NCBI GenBank assembly: GCA_036346395.1
Contig: CM070599.1
Location: forward strand, 28,945,232 to 29,009,231
DNA: 64,000 bases
From: Hsuehochloa calcarea
Lineage: Eukaryota; Streptophyta; Magnoliopsida; Poales; Poaceae
Direction: 5' to 3'
Position numbers and translations under genes: made by a program. Within the stretch, counting starts at the first letter, position 1. The number at the start of each line of letters is the position of its first letter. Shown in pieces: positions 33,601 to 45,750 of the stretch. The notes beneath the pieces were generated by a model, which saw only the letters and a program-made list of their open reading frames with translations, was not told where the DNA came from and did not search any database.

Positions 33601-36600
33601 CGCTTCTATATTTCATGGTTGGTAAAGCATGGTGTGCTTTATCTATTCTTCATTGGTCTAATGCACATGTACACATCTAGCTGCAGTTGAATCTTTGTAA
33701 CATCCTGATCAATAGTTAAAGTTTAGTTGCTATATGCGCTCAGGGCATTGGTAAAATTTAATTGCTATGTTCTCTATATGCTTCTTTTTGGCCCAAGCAA
33801 AGGTAAAAGTGTTATGTTCTTATTTGTGTTTTGAGTTATGGTGCTATGGAGTGTCTGATTTTTTTATGACAACTGGTTGTTCTTTGATCTGTTAAGTTGT
33901 TTTGTTCTATGGTGTCCCTCAAATAACCGATTTTAGACTACTGTGTCTGTTTAGTCTAAAAGGTAACAAATTAAACCTCATTACATTATCCTTTCTATTT
34001 ACTGAAATGAACCAATATTAAATATATTATCTTTATCCATGTATCAGTGCTTTGGACTTTTGAAATTACATTGATCCTATGAGCTTTTAGTCTCAAACTT
34101 TTGAACAACTCTTAGGTCACTCTGATGTCATTAATCAAGCTACTGAACTGTTGGCTTAAGTGACACTACTTAGCAAGATTATGGACCTTCCAGACTCAGA
34201 TTCAAGTTTAACAACCTAAATGGCAGAAATTAGTAAGTTTGGGGATCTGTGGTGCAAACACGTGAGAGTTGCAAAAATATGGATAATATTGTGTTGTACT
34301 GAAATGCATCAAACTTGCATTACTGCTATTTTGAAATCAATGCGATGGTTGATGAATGGTTTATTGAAACTGTGCCCTGGTATCTCTTGGTTCTTTTCAT
34401 TGTATTATGAATTTAAGCTAGCTTCGAAAATCTTTGGCAAGTTATTGGTGGCAGTTAGGTCAGCTCTTTGCCAATGTTGTCAATACTGAATGAGTGCCCG
34501 TGCATTGCAACGGATCTCAAATAGACGATACCACAAGTAGCTTGTGCAGACTCACCTTCTACAGTCTTGCACTCCTGCGACTGTTTTTTCCTTTGCCTTT
34601 GCCTTTGCCTCGACATCATTTGCGGCATTAGCAACCTTACTGAAGGCACCAGTTAACCATGCTGCTCCAGTAAGGATATATATGCTATTCATGATGGCAG
34701 ATCAGCAGTAGAGACAATCTGTTCAGCAGCTGCAAGTGCTGACCTTATCTTCTCAGAGACTTGGTATTTCTAATCCATTTCCTTCACTTTATTATTTACA
34801 GCTGAAGTACCAACGCTGATCTTCTCACTCAAACCGATTGCATTCCACTTTATCATTCCACGGTCCCCTCACCCCCAAAACTGGTGGCCAAGTTGGTTGT
34901 GGCAGCTGCAGAGGAGGATTCGAGCCTGGCTTTGGCACCCAATAATTCGTACTGATGCTGATCGTGGCGAGAGAAACCATCTTTTGATTCTTGATTTCTT
35001 TTTCTACACGATTTATGTTCTTGGCTGGATCTTTGTAATTAGTACATTAGGAAATCAATTGTTTTCAATGTTTTTCTCTTTTCTTGATATATTGTTCCTA
35101 GTATTTTGGGATTTAGGGTGTCCACTTCAAATTTTCTATGTGTGAATGGGCGCTCTGGTTCGGCCTGGGACACATGGTCTCACCATGAAAACAGCCCAAC
35201 GAGTAAGAAGGACCGCGCCCGAGGGGACGAACTTTGGCGGCCCTGGGCCCTGGACGGCGGCCTCAGGCAACAGCAGCCTTGGGCAAGCAAGCAGTAGGTG
35301 TGTCGAGTGAGCTTGATGGCCAGTTCCACGGCTGCACCCATCTTCACAGTTCACCTCAGGTTCCTTCTACATAATAAGCCTCAAGTTTTGAAAATAGACC
35401 ATCTTAATCATCTCCCTGAGAAAAGTAGACAGTGTTGTCTTTCAGTTCCTGTTTAGTGGTGGTGTTGTGGTTAAAAAGCCAAATGCTATTGGCCATTTCT
35501 TTAGAGCATTCAGCGATTGGTGAAAATATTGGAATCATGGGAAGGTTGCACCTGATTTCTTGGTTTCCCATAAAGTTCCATTTCGAGGAAAAACTGCACT
35601 AGATGTTTTTCTTGAAGTAATTGCGGCATGGTTAATCTAACCTTCATTCTTCCTACTTACAGTATGCCAGTAATAGTCAAATATCTAGGAAGGATTGCTT
35701 GAAGCATTTTATGGAATTTTATCAAAAGGATCCTGAGAGAGTAAGTTTCTTTGGGCATATGATCTCCAAAGAGTAGTTCACACCCAATGAAGTTTTGCAA
35801 AACATTCCTGCATGTTCTTCCAACAATGATTCAAATGGGTTGTCCTTGTTTCAGCAGGAGATATGACAGCTCAATTTCTCCTTAATAGGTATTACACTTC
35901 CCTGAGAGGATGATCCATTTTAATTACTTACATGTACAGTTTTCGTGACTCTTAGCTTCAACTTTTGTATTTACCCATTTACAGTTTTGAAGAGTGTCTA
36001 GCAGCTTAAAGGAATGGGTGAGGGAGGGAGAGCAACCAAGGAATTGGGATTCAAAAAGCAATTAAAGAAGAGGCGGAGAAGCTATTGGTGATTTTTTAGC
36101 TCCATTGAATTAATGGTTTCTATGCTATTTACAATAGAACATGGTAGAAGGAACACAAGTAGGTTTGCTTTCTGTTAACTTGGGACATTTTTTTTCAGGA
36201 GATGATCTTTGGGTAGTTGCTGCACTGTTAATGCTTGCGTCATCTTTGCAATTCATCGGTGATTCATGAATTTTTTTATCTACAGACTGCAATGGATTTT
36301 CACCATTTTGATTGTGTTTTCTTTTTCTTTGCTGGGGCCATGCTTGAAGTCATTTTACGCAACCAGAGAAGAAGATCGATATGCTGGCTGTAGATCATTT
36401 GGGTTCACCAGAGCACAAGACCACAAGTAGAGGCGATTCTTCATTTGTTCGATTGGTAGATTCATCACTGCTTACTAGAGTTTGTGAAAGTTACAAACAT
36501 TATTATACAAAAGCAAAATACTGCAATGCTAGAATCACGTGGAAGTCCAATAGTATAGTGTGACCATGCCGGAAGTATGAGTGCCAATGACTATAACCAG

Positions 36601-39600
36601 TTATACTTTAATTGACCATTTTTATGATCTTGTTAACTTTTAACACATGTGACGTGAATTGGGTTTAGTTTGAGGAATATTGATGTGAATTTAGTAGAAG
36701 GGTGAAGTGATCTATGATAGATTTACATAATGCTTCAGTGAGATACTTTTAATATGTCATTTACTGATAATTTAATTTCATCATGTGTCACCATGAATTG
36801 ATAGTCTCACAGCAAGTGCTTCTATGACAGGATAATTTGATGATTGGTGTTCTTTTGTAATTTACATGTCCTATAGTAATCCTTTTTGTGTGCCTCTCAT
36901 GTATATTCTTGTCAACATGTTAGAAATAATCTTCCCATGCAACTCTAAAGGCTAATCATGTTTATTGTGTTTTTAGTGGTCAAAAGATACAAATATGACA
37001 AGAATCAGGAACTTGTTACAAACCGAATATAAGGATTAAAGATGGAAATCACCAACTCATATTGTTAAATCTAATGAAGATGCTTGGATGCCACAACAAT
37101 GATGTTGGCCGGTCATGGCGGTTTGCCGACTGTGCGGTGCAAGCCCGACGTGGTATGTGGCTGTGGAGCCAAGCTGCCAAGGGCACGATATAGGCCGAAC
37201 GCGCAGCATATGAACTACATAGGTCAGGATGGAGCTTGTTTGGGCACTAGGGCAGCAAAGGAACAATGGCTCGGTGTGCTACGGAAATACATTTTAAAAA
37301 AATCCGTAGCAACGCACGAGCATTGAACTAGTGGGAAGGGTAGATTTCAGTCAGCCTTAGTTTGTCGAATTGCGCTACAAAACCTTGTGGGGGCAATTAG
37401 AGGTGTTTACGTTCGGATTCAGGGTTTCGGCTAGTTAGAGAAAATGTGGAGAATTTCATTAGCTTTGCAGGAAGGTCTAGAACACTAGATTTGGAGTTGT
37501 GAGCGAAAAGTTATGACCTCGGGAAGGCCGCTGTCCAGAAAACGGATGTCAATGGCAGTTGTCGCGTAGATGGGCTGATTACGTCTAATAAATGGAGTAA
37601 TTTAATTATTGTCATAACTTGAATAAGCTAGAGAATTTTGAGTAGATTCCAGAACTGCTATTGTTCATTACTTTTCAAGTTAGATATATAAAAAAGATAT
37701 GAAATTGTGAAGTAGTCTGTCCCGACATATTCTGGGGTAAACTTTAGGGTCGGAAACGAGGAGATAAACGACGAATTCAAATGTTCATCATAACTAGAAA
37801 GTTGTAGGTAATTTTGTGGGGCTTCTAGAAAGTATATGTTTCGCTTGATTTGAGGTTCAAAGGAGAGAGTTAGAGCCATATTACTACTGGGATAGCAGGT
37901 GGTGCGTCCGGTAGAATCAAGCTAAATGTGTCGATTTTACGTAGACATGCGAAGGCGATTAGTTTATTGTTTTGGTGCTATGGTGGTGTGTTTTTAGTAT
38001 GTTTTAATTGTTTGTTCAGGGAGTGTTGCATCTAGCAGCTCACCACCATCTCGCTACCCGGCTCTGCGAGGATAAGAGGCAAGTGCATCGTAGAACGGTG
38101 ATCGATGGTTTGATTGTTGTTTTCTTTATTATTCATTGTCATTATGCTATTTATTCTATTACATTGTTTAATTACACGGTGATCGATCGGTGAATGACTA
38201 TGGTATCGATTTTGATGATTGAAGACATGAATTGTGGTTAATGGAATATTTGGTGAGATTAAATTGAATTGTTGCATCAAGTGCATCATTGCAGAAAAAG
38301 AGAAGGTGATCATGGTGATCACATATCTACCTTGTGGGTAGAGACTCTACGGGAGTAGAGAGGTCCCCGATCATTTGAGGATGGGCTTGATGAAAGGGTA
38401 AACACTGTCGCGTGTGTTCACTCATGCTATATCGGTATAAGTGATGAAATTAGCATGTGAACATGTAGTATAGAGTTGCATCGCATTAAATGAAGAATGG
38501 ATATGATATTTGAGTATGAGCATAAAGAGAGAAAAATTGATGATGTTGATGATGATATTGATTATGGTTATTAAACTATTGTTCGTTATTTTATTATGTG
38601 TTTACTCGGTCGTGAACTCACCCTTGTTTTATTGTTGCTTTAAGTGATCGCTGACGACGTTTCGCATGGGAAGAGATAGCACATAGAGAACTCACCATTA
38701 CTTGATTCATTATTTGTCATGAGAACTATCAGTATAGTGTGATGATCGTTTCCTTTAGGATTCAATAGACTTGAGAAATTCTAGATGATTGGTTTGGGAG
38801 CTTGTTTTATTCATTCAATAGACTCGTCATGAACTGTTTATCAATTGTTGGTTTATTATTTGGTATTGCTATCTAGTGATTAGATACTTATACTTGTTGT
38901 GTCGCTTTTAATGTTTTATTGTGACCTGTCACCCGTGGATGAGTTTTATTACTTAATTACTTGCTGGAATTTATTGTAAAATATTGTTAGAACTAGTAAT
39001 TAGTGTAGTTTAGGGTATTCTGGGCTCAGTGTTGGGCAGCGGTGTTATAAAAACTCCGCAAACAAATTCACCTCCTTATCTATTCTAATCCCTAACAATA
39101 AAATCTCTTCAAATTATAACTATAGTGATATAGCTCGATCTCAAGGTTCCTATTGCTATTGCAAATATACACATGTTCATGATTTATTTAAACAATATGG
39201 TAGCCTTATTTTTTATCAAATGTTGTGTTTAAGTAAAAGAAAATCCATATCATATCATGTTAATCTAATCTTAATAATATTCCAGTGCAAGGCACATGCA
39301 CTCAATTAGCAATGAAAAGAAGGGGAGAATCTACTTCTCGAAGAGCACTGACTACAAATAGCCTGACCAAATAAAAATCCAACATCAATGGGAAAAATAA
39401 AAATTCAAGTTGACCGACAAACCACTTTGGAAGGCAAAAAGGTTGAAGCATCAAACTCATTCCCGTAACTAATGTGCGATAGGTATCAGTCCCTAGCCAG
39501 TTCACAATGATAACCCAGTGCCAAAAACAAGGGTATGGTATAAGCTGATTGGGGCCAGTATCCAGAGAAAACGGGGGACGGGGGGGAGTAACACTATCAA

Positions 39601-41715
39601 CGAACAGCAAATCAAACTGGTCCGAGGTCTGATTGACTTGTTCAAAAAACAGATCTATCAACTACAAACCACCCAAGATAAAATATCCTGCCTCGTTGCT
39701 GCCACGTATCGTGTCTGTGTGTGACACTGTGTTAAACACTGGACACTTCTGACACATATGGGGCATGTGCCTGGACTGTTTTCACTTTCACACCCCAAAG
39801 TTTCTCAAAGCGTGAGGTGTCAAGCAAGTATTAGCGTATTTTGGGCTTTAAAATATTTTCACAAGCGACCATCCCATTTAAAAAAGGAGCCAGTCCAAGC
39901 GAGAGCTCTATGCAAATATTACGATACTTGTCGAACTCACAAAATTTGCAGAGAAAATCAAACAGATCCAGATCATATAGCTATTATATGCTCAGAGCAA
40001 GTTCTTACCTTCTTGCTGCCTTTTTTCCAGCCTCTCTTTTTCCAACTGCAATTTTGCAGGGTCTATTTTCTTCCCCTAGGAGATCAAAACAGCATGTCAG
40101 TAAGACGTGCACGAGTAGAGAAAAACTTGTTCTCTGCAAGAGAATAGCCTAATTGCAAAGTACAAAGTTCAGTATGTATTTTTGAAATATTACATGATCT
40201 AGAAGTGCCTTCTGCTGCGCCTTCACAATTGTTCCGGCAAAACGACTCTTGAGCATTGCTGCACGAAGGGCTTTGCTTGGTGACAAAGGTTCCTCGTGTA
40301 AATAACCTTCTTCTCCTGGAATTCACATCACAGGATGCAATACATTAGCAAAAAAATTATATGGAAAAAAAAAATCGTGAGTTCCTAACTGTTAAGCTAT
40401 CACTAAAAGTAAGGAAGCAGATGAATCAATTAGATGATAAAGAGAGTATGCCGAAAGAACCTTGTCTGGAAGAAGCAAGAGGCGAAGTAGAAGTATCGTT
40501 GCAAGACCTTGAAACATTTCCTAAGATTGCAAGTGTATTAGCAGGACAGATAATGTGGGATAAAATAATGTGGAAATGTTCAACATACCATGTGATTCAG
40601 AGCTATGCTCAGTTGATTGTATCCTTGGTATTTTAGCATCCTCCTAAAGATAGAAGATATGTCTTAATGATGCTACAAGACTGAGGTGAGTCAAAAAAGA
40701 AATAAGGGAACTCATGCCCAAAACCTTGGTGAAAGGGACATAATGTTTTAAAGAGCCTTCTCTGCTACCAGCTGTTTGAAAAGGCATATCTGAATTGGGA
40801 AAAAACATTATAATCGTAACAGTAAAGCATAATCGACCATGGGACAAAAACTTGGGGCATATAATGCAAAGTGTTATGCCATTCACACCACACCTTTGGA
40901 AGAGGTCTGTTCAGAACATCGCACGGAAAATTTTATTTTCACCTGTGCAGACAGCAGATAGCAGTACTTTAAAATCATATTGCCACTAGAAAGACAAATC
41001 AAGTGAATTAGGGTACATGGTGAATTGGTGATTTTACTTTGGAGGATATTGCATTTGTCAATGTCTTATTTGCAAGCGAATTTGAGCATGCCATCAGCCC
41101 TCTAGGAACTGCAGAGCATGCCACCGGCCCTCTGGGAACAGCAGACATTGAATTCACAGCAGCTCGAACCTTTATTACCTTCATTGGCAACTGTTCTTGT
41201 ACCTGATTTCTCTCTCTCCATTTTCTTTCCAATGATTTCCATTCTGAATCAAACATTCTATTCAATTGTTCAGCTATTGTGTGGACATCATTTCCTGGAG
41301 GATTATACTTCATTGCATTTGAGAATATTAGCCTCACATCTGCTGCAAACTCATCGGTGCTAAAGTATTGCTTGTTTGTGAGTTTCTTCTTAACAGTACC
41401 CAAGTCCATTGGGTTGCGGATAACATCGAAGTAATCAGGAATCCTATAGAGCACTGGATCAACAGGTTTATGAAAAAGCCAACCACCTTTGTGATCCATG
41501 AGCTTCCTCAGAATATTTCCACACAGCCTTGTCTTGCTAGTATTCATGCTTTCAACCTTGTTCTTAGAGGATGGTCGGTACTTGCGTGTAGAAATTGATG
41601 TCACCCCAGATTTTTGGGAGAGCTTACTTCCGTCGGCCTCAGAATCTGTACCAGAATCTTCCGATTCACTGCTTATATAAACTGCCCTCCTCTTCTTACA
41701 TGCTTGTGTGGTCAT
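30603..41715 (-). CDS. Bromodomain transcription factor, GTE family (complete)
   Basis: Nine coding exons on the minus strand: 41715-41038, 40942-40894, 40789-40725, 40643-40589, 40520-40461, 40315-40194, 40075-40009, 31080-30959, 30872-30603. Phases close throughout (1,488 nt, 495 aa). Residues ~64-160 are a bromodomain, which binds acetyl-lysine on histones: GGWLFHKPVDPVLY, IPDYFDVIRNPMDLGTVKKK, then NAMKYNPPGNDV with the acetyl-lysine-contacting Asn at ~138. The C-terminal half has KALRAAMLKSRFAGTIVKAQ, a long charged coiled coil and an acidic tail (DLEEEVEHEMEDS ... EEGEISCCR). That layout fits plant GTE proteins of the GTE9/10 type. I saw no NET domain. Residues 191-200 and 201-210 are a tandem duplication. 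Intron 7 is 8,928 bp and full of nested transposons. The 5' leader is split by a ~3.9-kb intron. Confidence 0.93.
31965..32633. mobile_element. Non-autonomous hAT element, TSD ACCAGCGC
   Basis: The termini TAGGGGTGGA and TCCACCCCTA are perfect 10-bp inverted repeats. The 8-bp target duplication ACCAGCGC is perfect (31957-31964 and 32634-32641). Both subterminal regions are dense in GAGCC/GGCTC/GCTCG motifs (AACGAGCCGAGCCGAGC and its complement), which hAT transposases commonly use. The 669-bp interior has no coding. Three degraded copies of GGCTTCAGAATGAAT lie at about 32325-32420. Confidence 0.93.
34555..34850 (-). pseudogene. Captured BPA1-like (ACD11-binding, RRM-type) gene fragment
   Basis: The minus strand reads IGLSEKISVGTSAVNNKVKE, then after an in-frame TAG (probably from CAG) KYQVSEKIRSALAAAEQ. 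After another stop and a short shift comes LTGAAWLTGAFSKVANAAND followed by KAKAKEKTVAGVQ. This order matches the C-terminal helical region of plant BPA1-like proteins (binding partner of ACD11), implicated in cell-death and defence regulation. A splice donor (GAAG|GTGAGT) follows at 34554 and below, so genomic and not processed sequence was captured, as is usual for Helitrons. Identification is from memory of the family and should be searched. Confidence 0.55.
34851..37331. other. Remaining Helitron interior, no identified gene
   Basis: AT-rich sequence with short open frames and scattered splice-like signals. 35150-35360 is a GC-rich patch and 37080-37270 another, both possibly captured host pieces that I could not identify. 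Confidence 0.35.
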
Positions 41716-42167
41716 TGTGTTTGGTTAGAATGCTTGCTTTCTGGTTTTGTGAGAGGACCAACAACTTGAGACTTGGTGATGCTCTCTCCGATAGGCACAC
41801 AGAATAGCTGCTTCTCAATCAGGGCTGGAAAACAGAACATTCAGAATTTCAGACAGAAGCAAGCTGTTTAACATGCTGAAATAAAATAGTAGGCCCACAT
41901 AGGAAAAAATAGAGGAACAGTAATGAGAATTGTTTGTATGCTATCCATTTTAAACAGAAGTTGTCTATTTAACTGTACATAGCTTCTGGCAGTAGTAATC
42001 AAATAAAAATTTCATGACAACAACACTAAACGCTTCATACAAAAAGCCAGTTATCACTACAATTCCTTATGTTCAAGGTGCCGGGGACATCCGGGCATAT
42101 CATGGAGAAGCCGACATAGGTTCAACAGGGCATATCACGAAGAAGCCAACATTCAGCAGCGGCAACA

Positions 42168-43832
42168 ATGGCAGCCATGTTCAAGGTGCCGGGGACATCA
42201 CAAAAAGCTACAAAATCAGTTGCTTCAATGATTAGGAAGACTCCCGAAGAGGTTGCCGAGTCAAGGAATTCGAGGGGTGCTTCTCAAAGTACCCTTGAGG
42301 GCTGCGTAAAGAAGAACAAGGAAGACAAGCAGAGGATCGACGAACATGTAGCTGATTTTCGGTATGAGTGTCGCATCCCATTCAGTGCTATCAAGTCAAG
42401 AAGTTGGGAGATTCTGTGTGAGACTTGTCGATGTTTTAGTATCGAACTTTGATGCTAGAAAGGGGGTCACCTTACTCGAGACTACACAGGGATGAGAAAG
42501 CAAATTTAGATAAGTTCGGACCTTCCCCGAGAGAATAACAACCATAATCATGTGTTCTTGTATTGATTGTGTTTACAACAAGAGAGAAGTCACCGAAGGC
42601 TAAGACTAATGACTCATGTTTGTTTTGTTACTTGTGTCCTTGTCTCTGTCCACCGACGCTAGCGTTTGAGGGGGTGGCAGTTGTCTATGTCAAGAGGCGC
42701 CCCAACAGTTGATGAAATACCATGTTGATGTAAGTTATTGTCAGAGAGATAACACACCACGTTCGCCTTGCGGTTATGCCAGACAGAGATTAATACGTGC
42801 AGTTATATCAGAGAACAACGGCACATATTAGCTACACTATGTAATTAGACATAGTGTGTGGGGTCTCTAGTCGATTGGGTCCACATGTCTGGTTCTTATT
42901 AACTATAGGGTGGTCGTAAATGACCTGATCGTAGTAAAGCTTACGATCATGAAGTGGTAGTAGGATGACTTACAACCATATAGGGTGGTCGTAGAATAGC
43001 TTACGACCATTAATCTCCCTCATTGTTGATACTGAGTGGTACCCTTGAAGGTTGTATAAAACACATTATCATCTACTATAATGAATATTACAAATAAATA
43101 ATTTAATTAATTGAGGATTATTATATCCTCGTCAAGTTGGGCAGTATAGTCCTGGCTACATATCGGTTCTTATCATGACATCCGGAACCATTGCTTGAGA
43201 AGGCAATCAAGAAGACAACTACATTGAGGGATAGGCATGAGTTGGCTTGGCGGGAATATGGTTGCACACTCATGTCAATGGATGGACTGACACTAGGCTT
43301 CGGCACTTGGTCAATTTCCTCGTCAATAGTCCAGCGGGTGCTTTCTTCTTGGGGTCCATTGACATATCACACCTCGCAGCTGATGCACAATTGCTTGCTA
43401 ACTTGTTGAAGAAAATTGAAGAGGTTGGCAGGAATTATGTTGTACAGATTGTCACTGACAATGGTTCTAATTACAACGCAGCGGGTAGAATTATAATAGA
43501 GAGGATTCCTACTTTGTATTGGACCCCATGTGCTGCTCATTGCTTGGATCCCACGATGGAGGATATTGCCAAGATCCCACAACTGAGCGCTTCCATTAGA
43601 AAAGCCAAGAAGGTGACCACCTTTATCTATAATCATGCAAGGATTCTTGATGCAATGAGGGAGAAGACAAATAGGATGGACCTTGTGAGACCTGCAGCTA
43701 CTCGGTTTGCTACCGCTTTCCTCACCTTGTGATCTTTGTGGCAGCATAGTAATGCTTTGAGGAGTCTTTTTGTGGATGAAGGTTGGACCAAGTCCAAATT
43801 GGATGCGAAAGAAACAGGGAAACAAGTTGCTA
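42168..43832 (+). pseudogene. hAT transposase (DUF659-type) remnant in the GTE 5'UTR intron
   Basis: The first part (about 42210-42430) reads RKTPEEVAESRNSRGASQST then DEHVADFRYECRIPFSAIKS, the segment before the core in plant hAT-like DUF659 transposases. After a ~707-bp interruption the protein resumes near 43138 (QYSPGY, then LLEKAIKKTTTLRDRHELAW) and continues into the DUF659/RNase H-like block: HVNGWTDTRL, FLGSIDISHLAADAQLL, VVQIVTDNGSNYNAAGR with a conserved Asp, and LYWTPCAAHCLDPTMEDIAK, ending in a stop near 43732. A 20-base phrase (TTCAAGGTGCCGGGGACATC) is duplicated at 42072 and 42180. Frame changes occur at the insertion and near 43250. Not functional. Confidence 0.8.
42431..43137. 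mobile_element. Unclassified insertion inside the hAT transposase
   Basis: This segment separates two adjoining parts of the hAT reading frame, so it is an insertion. It starts near TGTCGATGTTTTAG and ends near CTCGTCAAG. The right half has three short inverted/direct phrases around GGTCGTA...TACGACC (42910-43010). No coding, TIR or clear target duplication was found. A solo LTR is possible. Confidence 0.4.
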
Positions 43833-45750
43833 AACTATTGGTATGATCATTGTCTTGTTTTCAATTTTCAGGATGTGGCTTCTCAATTTCAAAGAATAGG
43901 ATCAGCCAAGAAAGAGAAGTTCGCCTCAAAACAAGTAAGCCACCAACTCATCACCATGCTAATGTTATTCTCCTCTTCATTCCATGTTTTTGCAATATAT
44001 ACATGTGTTTTTAGTTGTTGTTGCCTTGCTGTAATTGATGTATAAAATCCCCTGTTTGTACACTGACTAGTCATGAGCTAGTCGACAAGTCGCTCCTACA
44101 GCAACTCGACTCAACTTTACGACTTAACAACCATGAATATAACTCTGTATTTGTACTTGCGCATTTCATTTAAAACAGCTAGCTGGTATTTTAAAACTAA
44201 TTTTGAGAGCAGACATGCGCACAATACTCGCAATCAATAATCACAATTCATATGCAGTTGCCAGTTTGCCAAAGATAGCAACACCATATTCTACCCTATT
44301 TATTTTTTTAGCCTTTTTATTCCCAAGTAAATATTAAGTCTACAACATGTGGGAGAGGGGCCAGCACACAGACAATGTAAACATAGTCAAAGCACAACTT
44401 AAAAGTTAAAACAATAAAAAAAAGGGCACAGAGATCATCGTAGTTTAGTGTCACCTAACAACCAACACTATAGTTTTGTACCTTTCCTAATATCAAATTA
44501 TGAAACTTGTAACCACATCAATACTTAATTTTTAATTATTCAAACAAAACGAGCCTGTTTAACTCCAGCAACAGAAGTAATACACGGGGAAATGGATAAA
44601 TGCATAAGCTTTACGGGACGTAGCACACTATGAACTCAAGTTGTAAACAATACTTTCAGTGTAAATATAATCCTTACTGGAAACAACGCAACTAGAGACT
44701 TACTAGACTATATAACCCATAACCATTGTTTGATTGAAAGATGTCTGCTTGAGTCTTGACTAAGTTATAATACCACGGACATGTGAAGCATGGATAGATA
44801 TAACAAGATAGCCAACACAGATGTCATGTGCCATGGGCTCATGGCAGAGAAGTAAACACATACTGTTTTCTTGAAGAAATAAAAACATCATAATTTATAT
44901 TCATTTTTCAAAAATGGCAGATATTGTAACAGTATTGATCAGGTAGCAATGTAGCATTATGAAAGCAAGCAATCTCGCTCCTTGCTCTGGCATGTCTTCT
45001 TTGAGGACTACATGCATACAGGCACAGCGTAACCTAAGTATTGTATGGTAAGTTTGGTAACTTTCAAGCTACAAAATGATACTTTCATTTCCCATGTCAT
45101 AATATTGCATGTTGCCTTTTTTTAAAAAAAAAAATATTTCATTAGACGCGGTAACATTTCTATGTTACTATGGTTAACATGTCATTTGAACTACCTCACC
45201 ATAAGTGCACACATGGAGACCATGCGAAACGCAAAACACATTAACACAACTACACCTAAACGATGCTTGCAACGGGGGCAACCGATGGTTGCAATAACAG
45301 AAACTGTTATTTATTTATTTACACCAATTACTGTCAACTAGGCCGAGCACCCATACAGCAATCATCTCAAAAGAACTTGCATCAAAGCAGGACGATGGTG
45401 CACATCAACATAACATGATAACACTAAATCCTAAAGCATCATGCAAGAAACCACCAGGCAGGATTTGCAGTTCCTTAAGCAAACCCTAGAAGCCCCATTT
45501 ACCCCCCACGGCATGTTCCAACCACACCGAACACGCAAATCCTTAATCAAACCCTACAGGCACCAATTATGCCAAGCCAACCGCCCAATTATCCCACCCC
45601 AATCGACGGGACCATCCCTAATCCCGAACAGCCCATGAGCACGCTCGACGCGACCCAGCCGCCTCGAAACCCTAGCGATAGGATCAGAGCCCAGTCCACA
45701 ACACCACCTAGCCACCTAGCGGAGGGAGATGCGGAGAGAAGAACCAACCT
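43833..45750. other. Rest of the GTE 5'UTR intron
   Basis: AT-rich sequence without recognisable genes or element ends. A poly(A)/poly(T) tract lies at 45118-45135. The last 300 bases (45450-45750) become GC-richer and contain three AAACCCTA-type motifs on the plus strand. Confidence 0.45.

Larger units (their letters stand above)
31835..37331 (+). mobile_element. Non-autonomous Helitron (~5.5 kb)
   Basis: The left end is A|TCTCTACTACTTAAAAA (A at 31834). The right end is CATTGAACTAG|T (CTAG at 37328-37331, T at 37332), matching the Helitron rules: 5' TC, 3' CTRR, insertion between A and T, no target duplication. Just before the end, TCCGTAGCAACGCACGAGC forms the short hairpin seen in grass Helitrons (usually CCCGT...ACGGG; one stem position is mutated). 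No Rep/helicase coding was found. The interior carries a hAT element (31965-32633) and a captured host gene fragment (34555-34850). It lies inside an older LTR in GTE intron 7. Confidence 0.72.
31311..39053 (+). mobile_element. Old gypsy-type LTR in GTE intron 7, split by a Helitron
   Basis: The left part starts TGTAATATCCCATTTAAG at 31311 and runs to 31834. The right part runs from 37332 to about 39053 (ending GGCAGCGGTGTTATA). Removing the Helitron joins a segment of about 2,246 bp with the composition of long grass gypsy LTRs: a TGTAATATCCC start, a GC-rich block with purine runs, then a long AT-rich tail ending near GGGCTCAGTGTTGGGCAGCG. No coding or primer site adjoins it, so it is probably a solo LTR. 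No clean target duplication was found, and the right end is approximate. Confidence 0.5.

Noticed and set aside
40361..40636. 91-aa plus-strand frame with protein-like composition (LDDKESMPKEPCLEEARGEV)
   Set aside because: It is antisense to GTE exons 4 and 5 (40643-40589 and 40520-40461), whose splice sites and phases fit the gene exactly.
41118..41807. Plus-strand frames across the bromodomain exon
   Set aside because: Antisense shadows of the 678-bp GTE coding exon.
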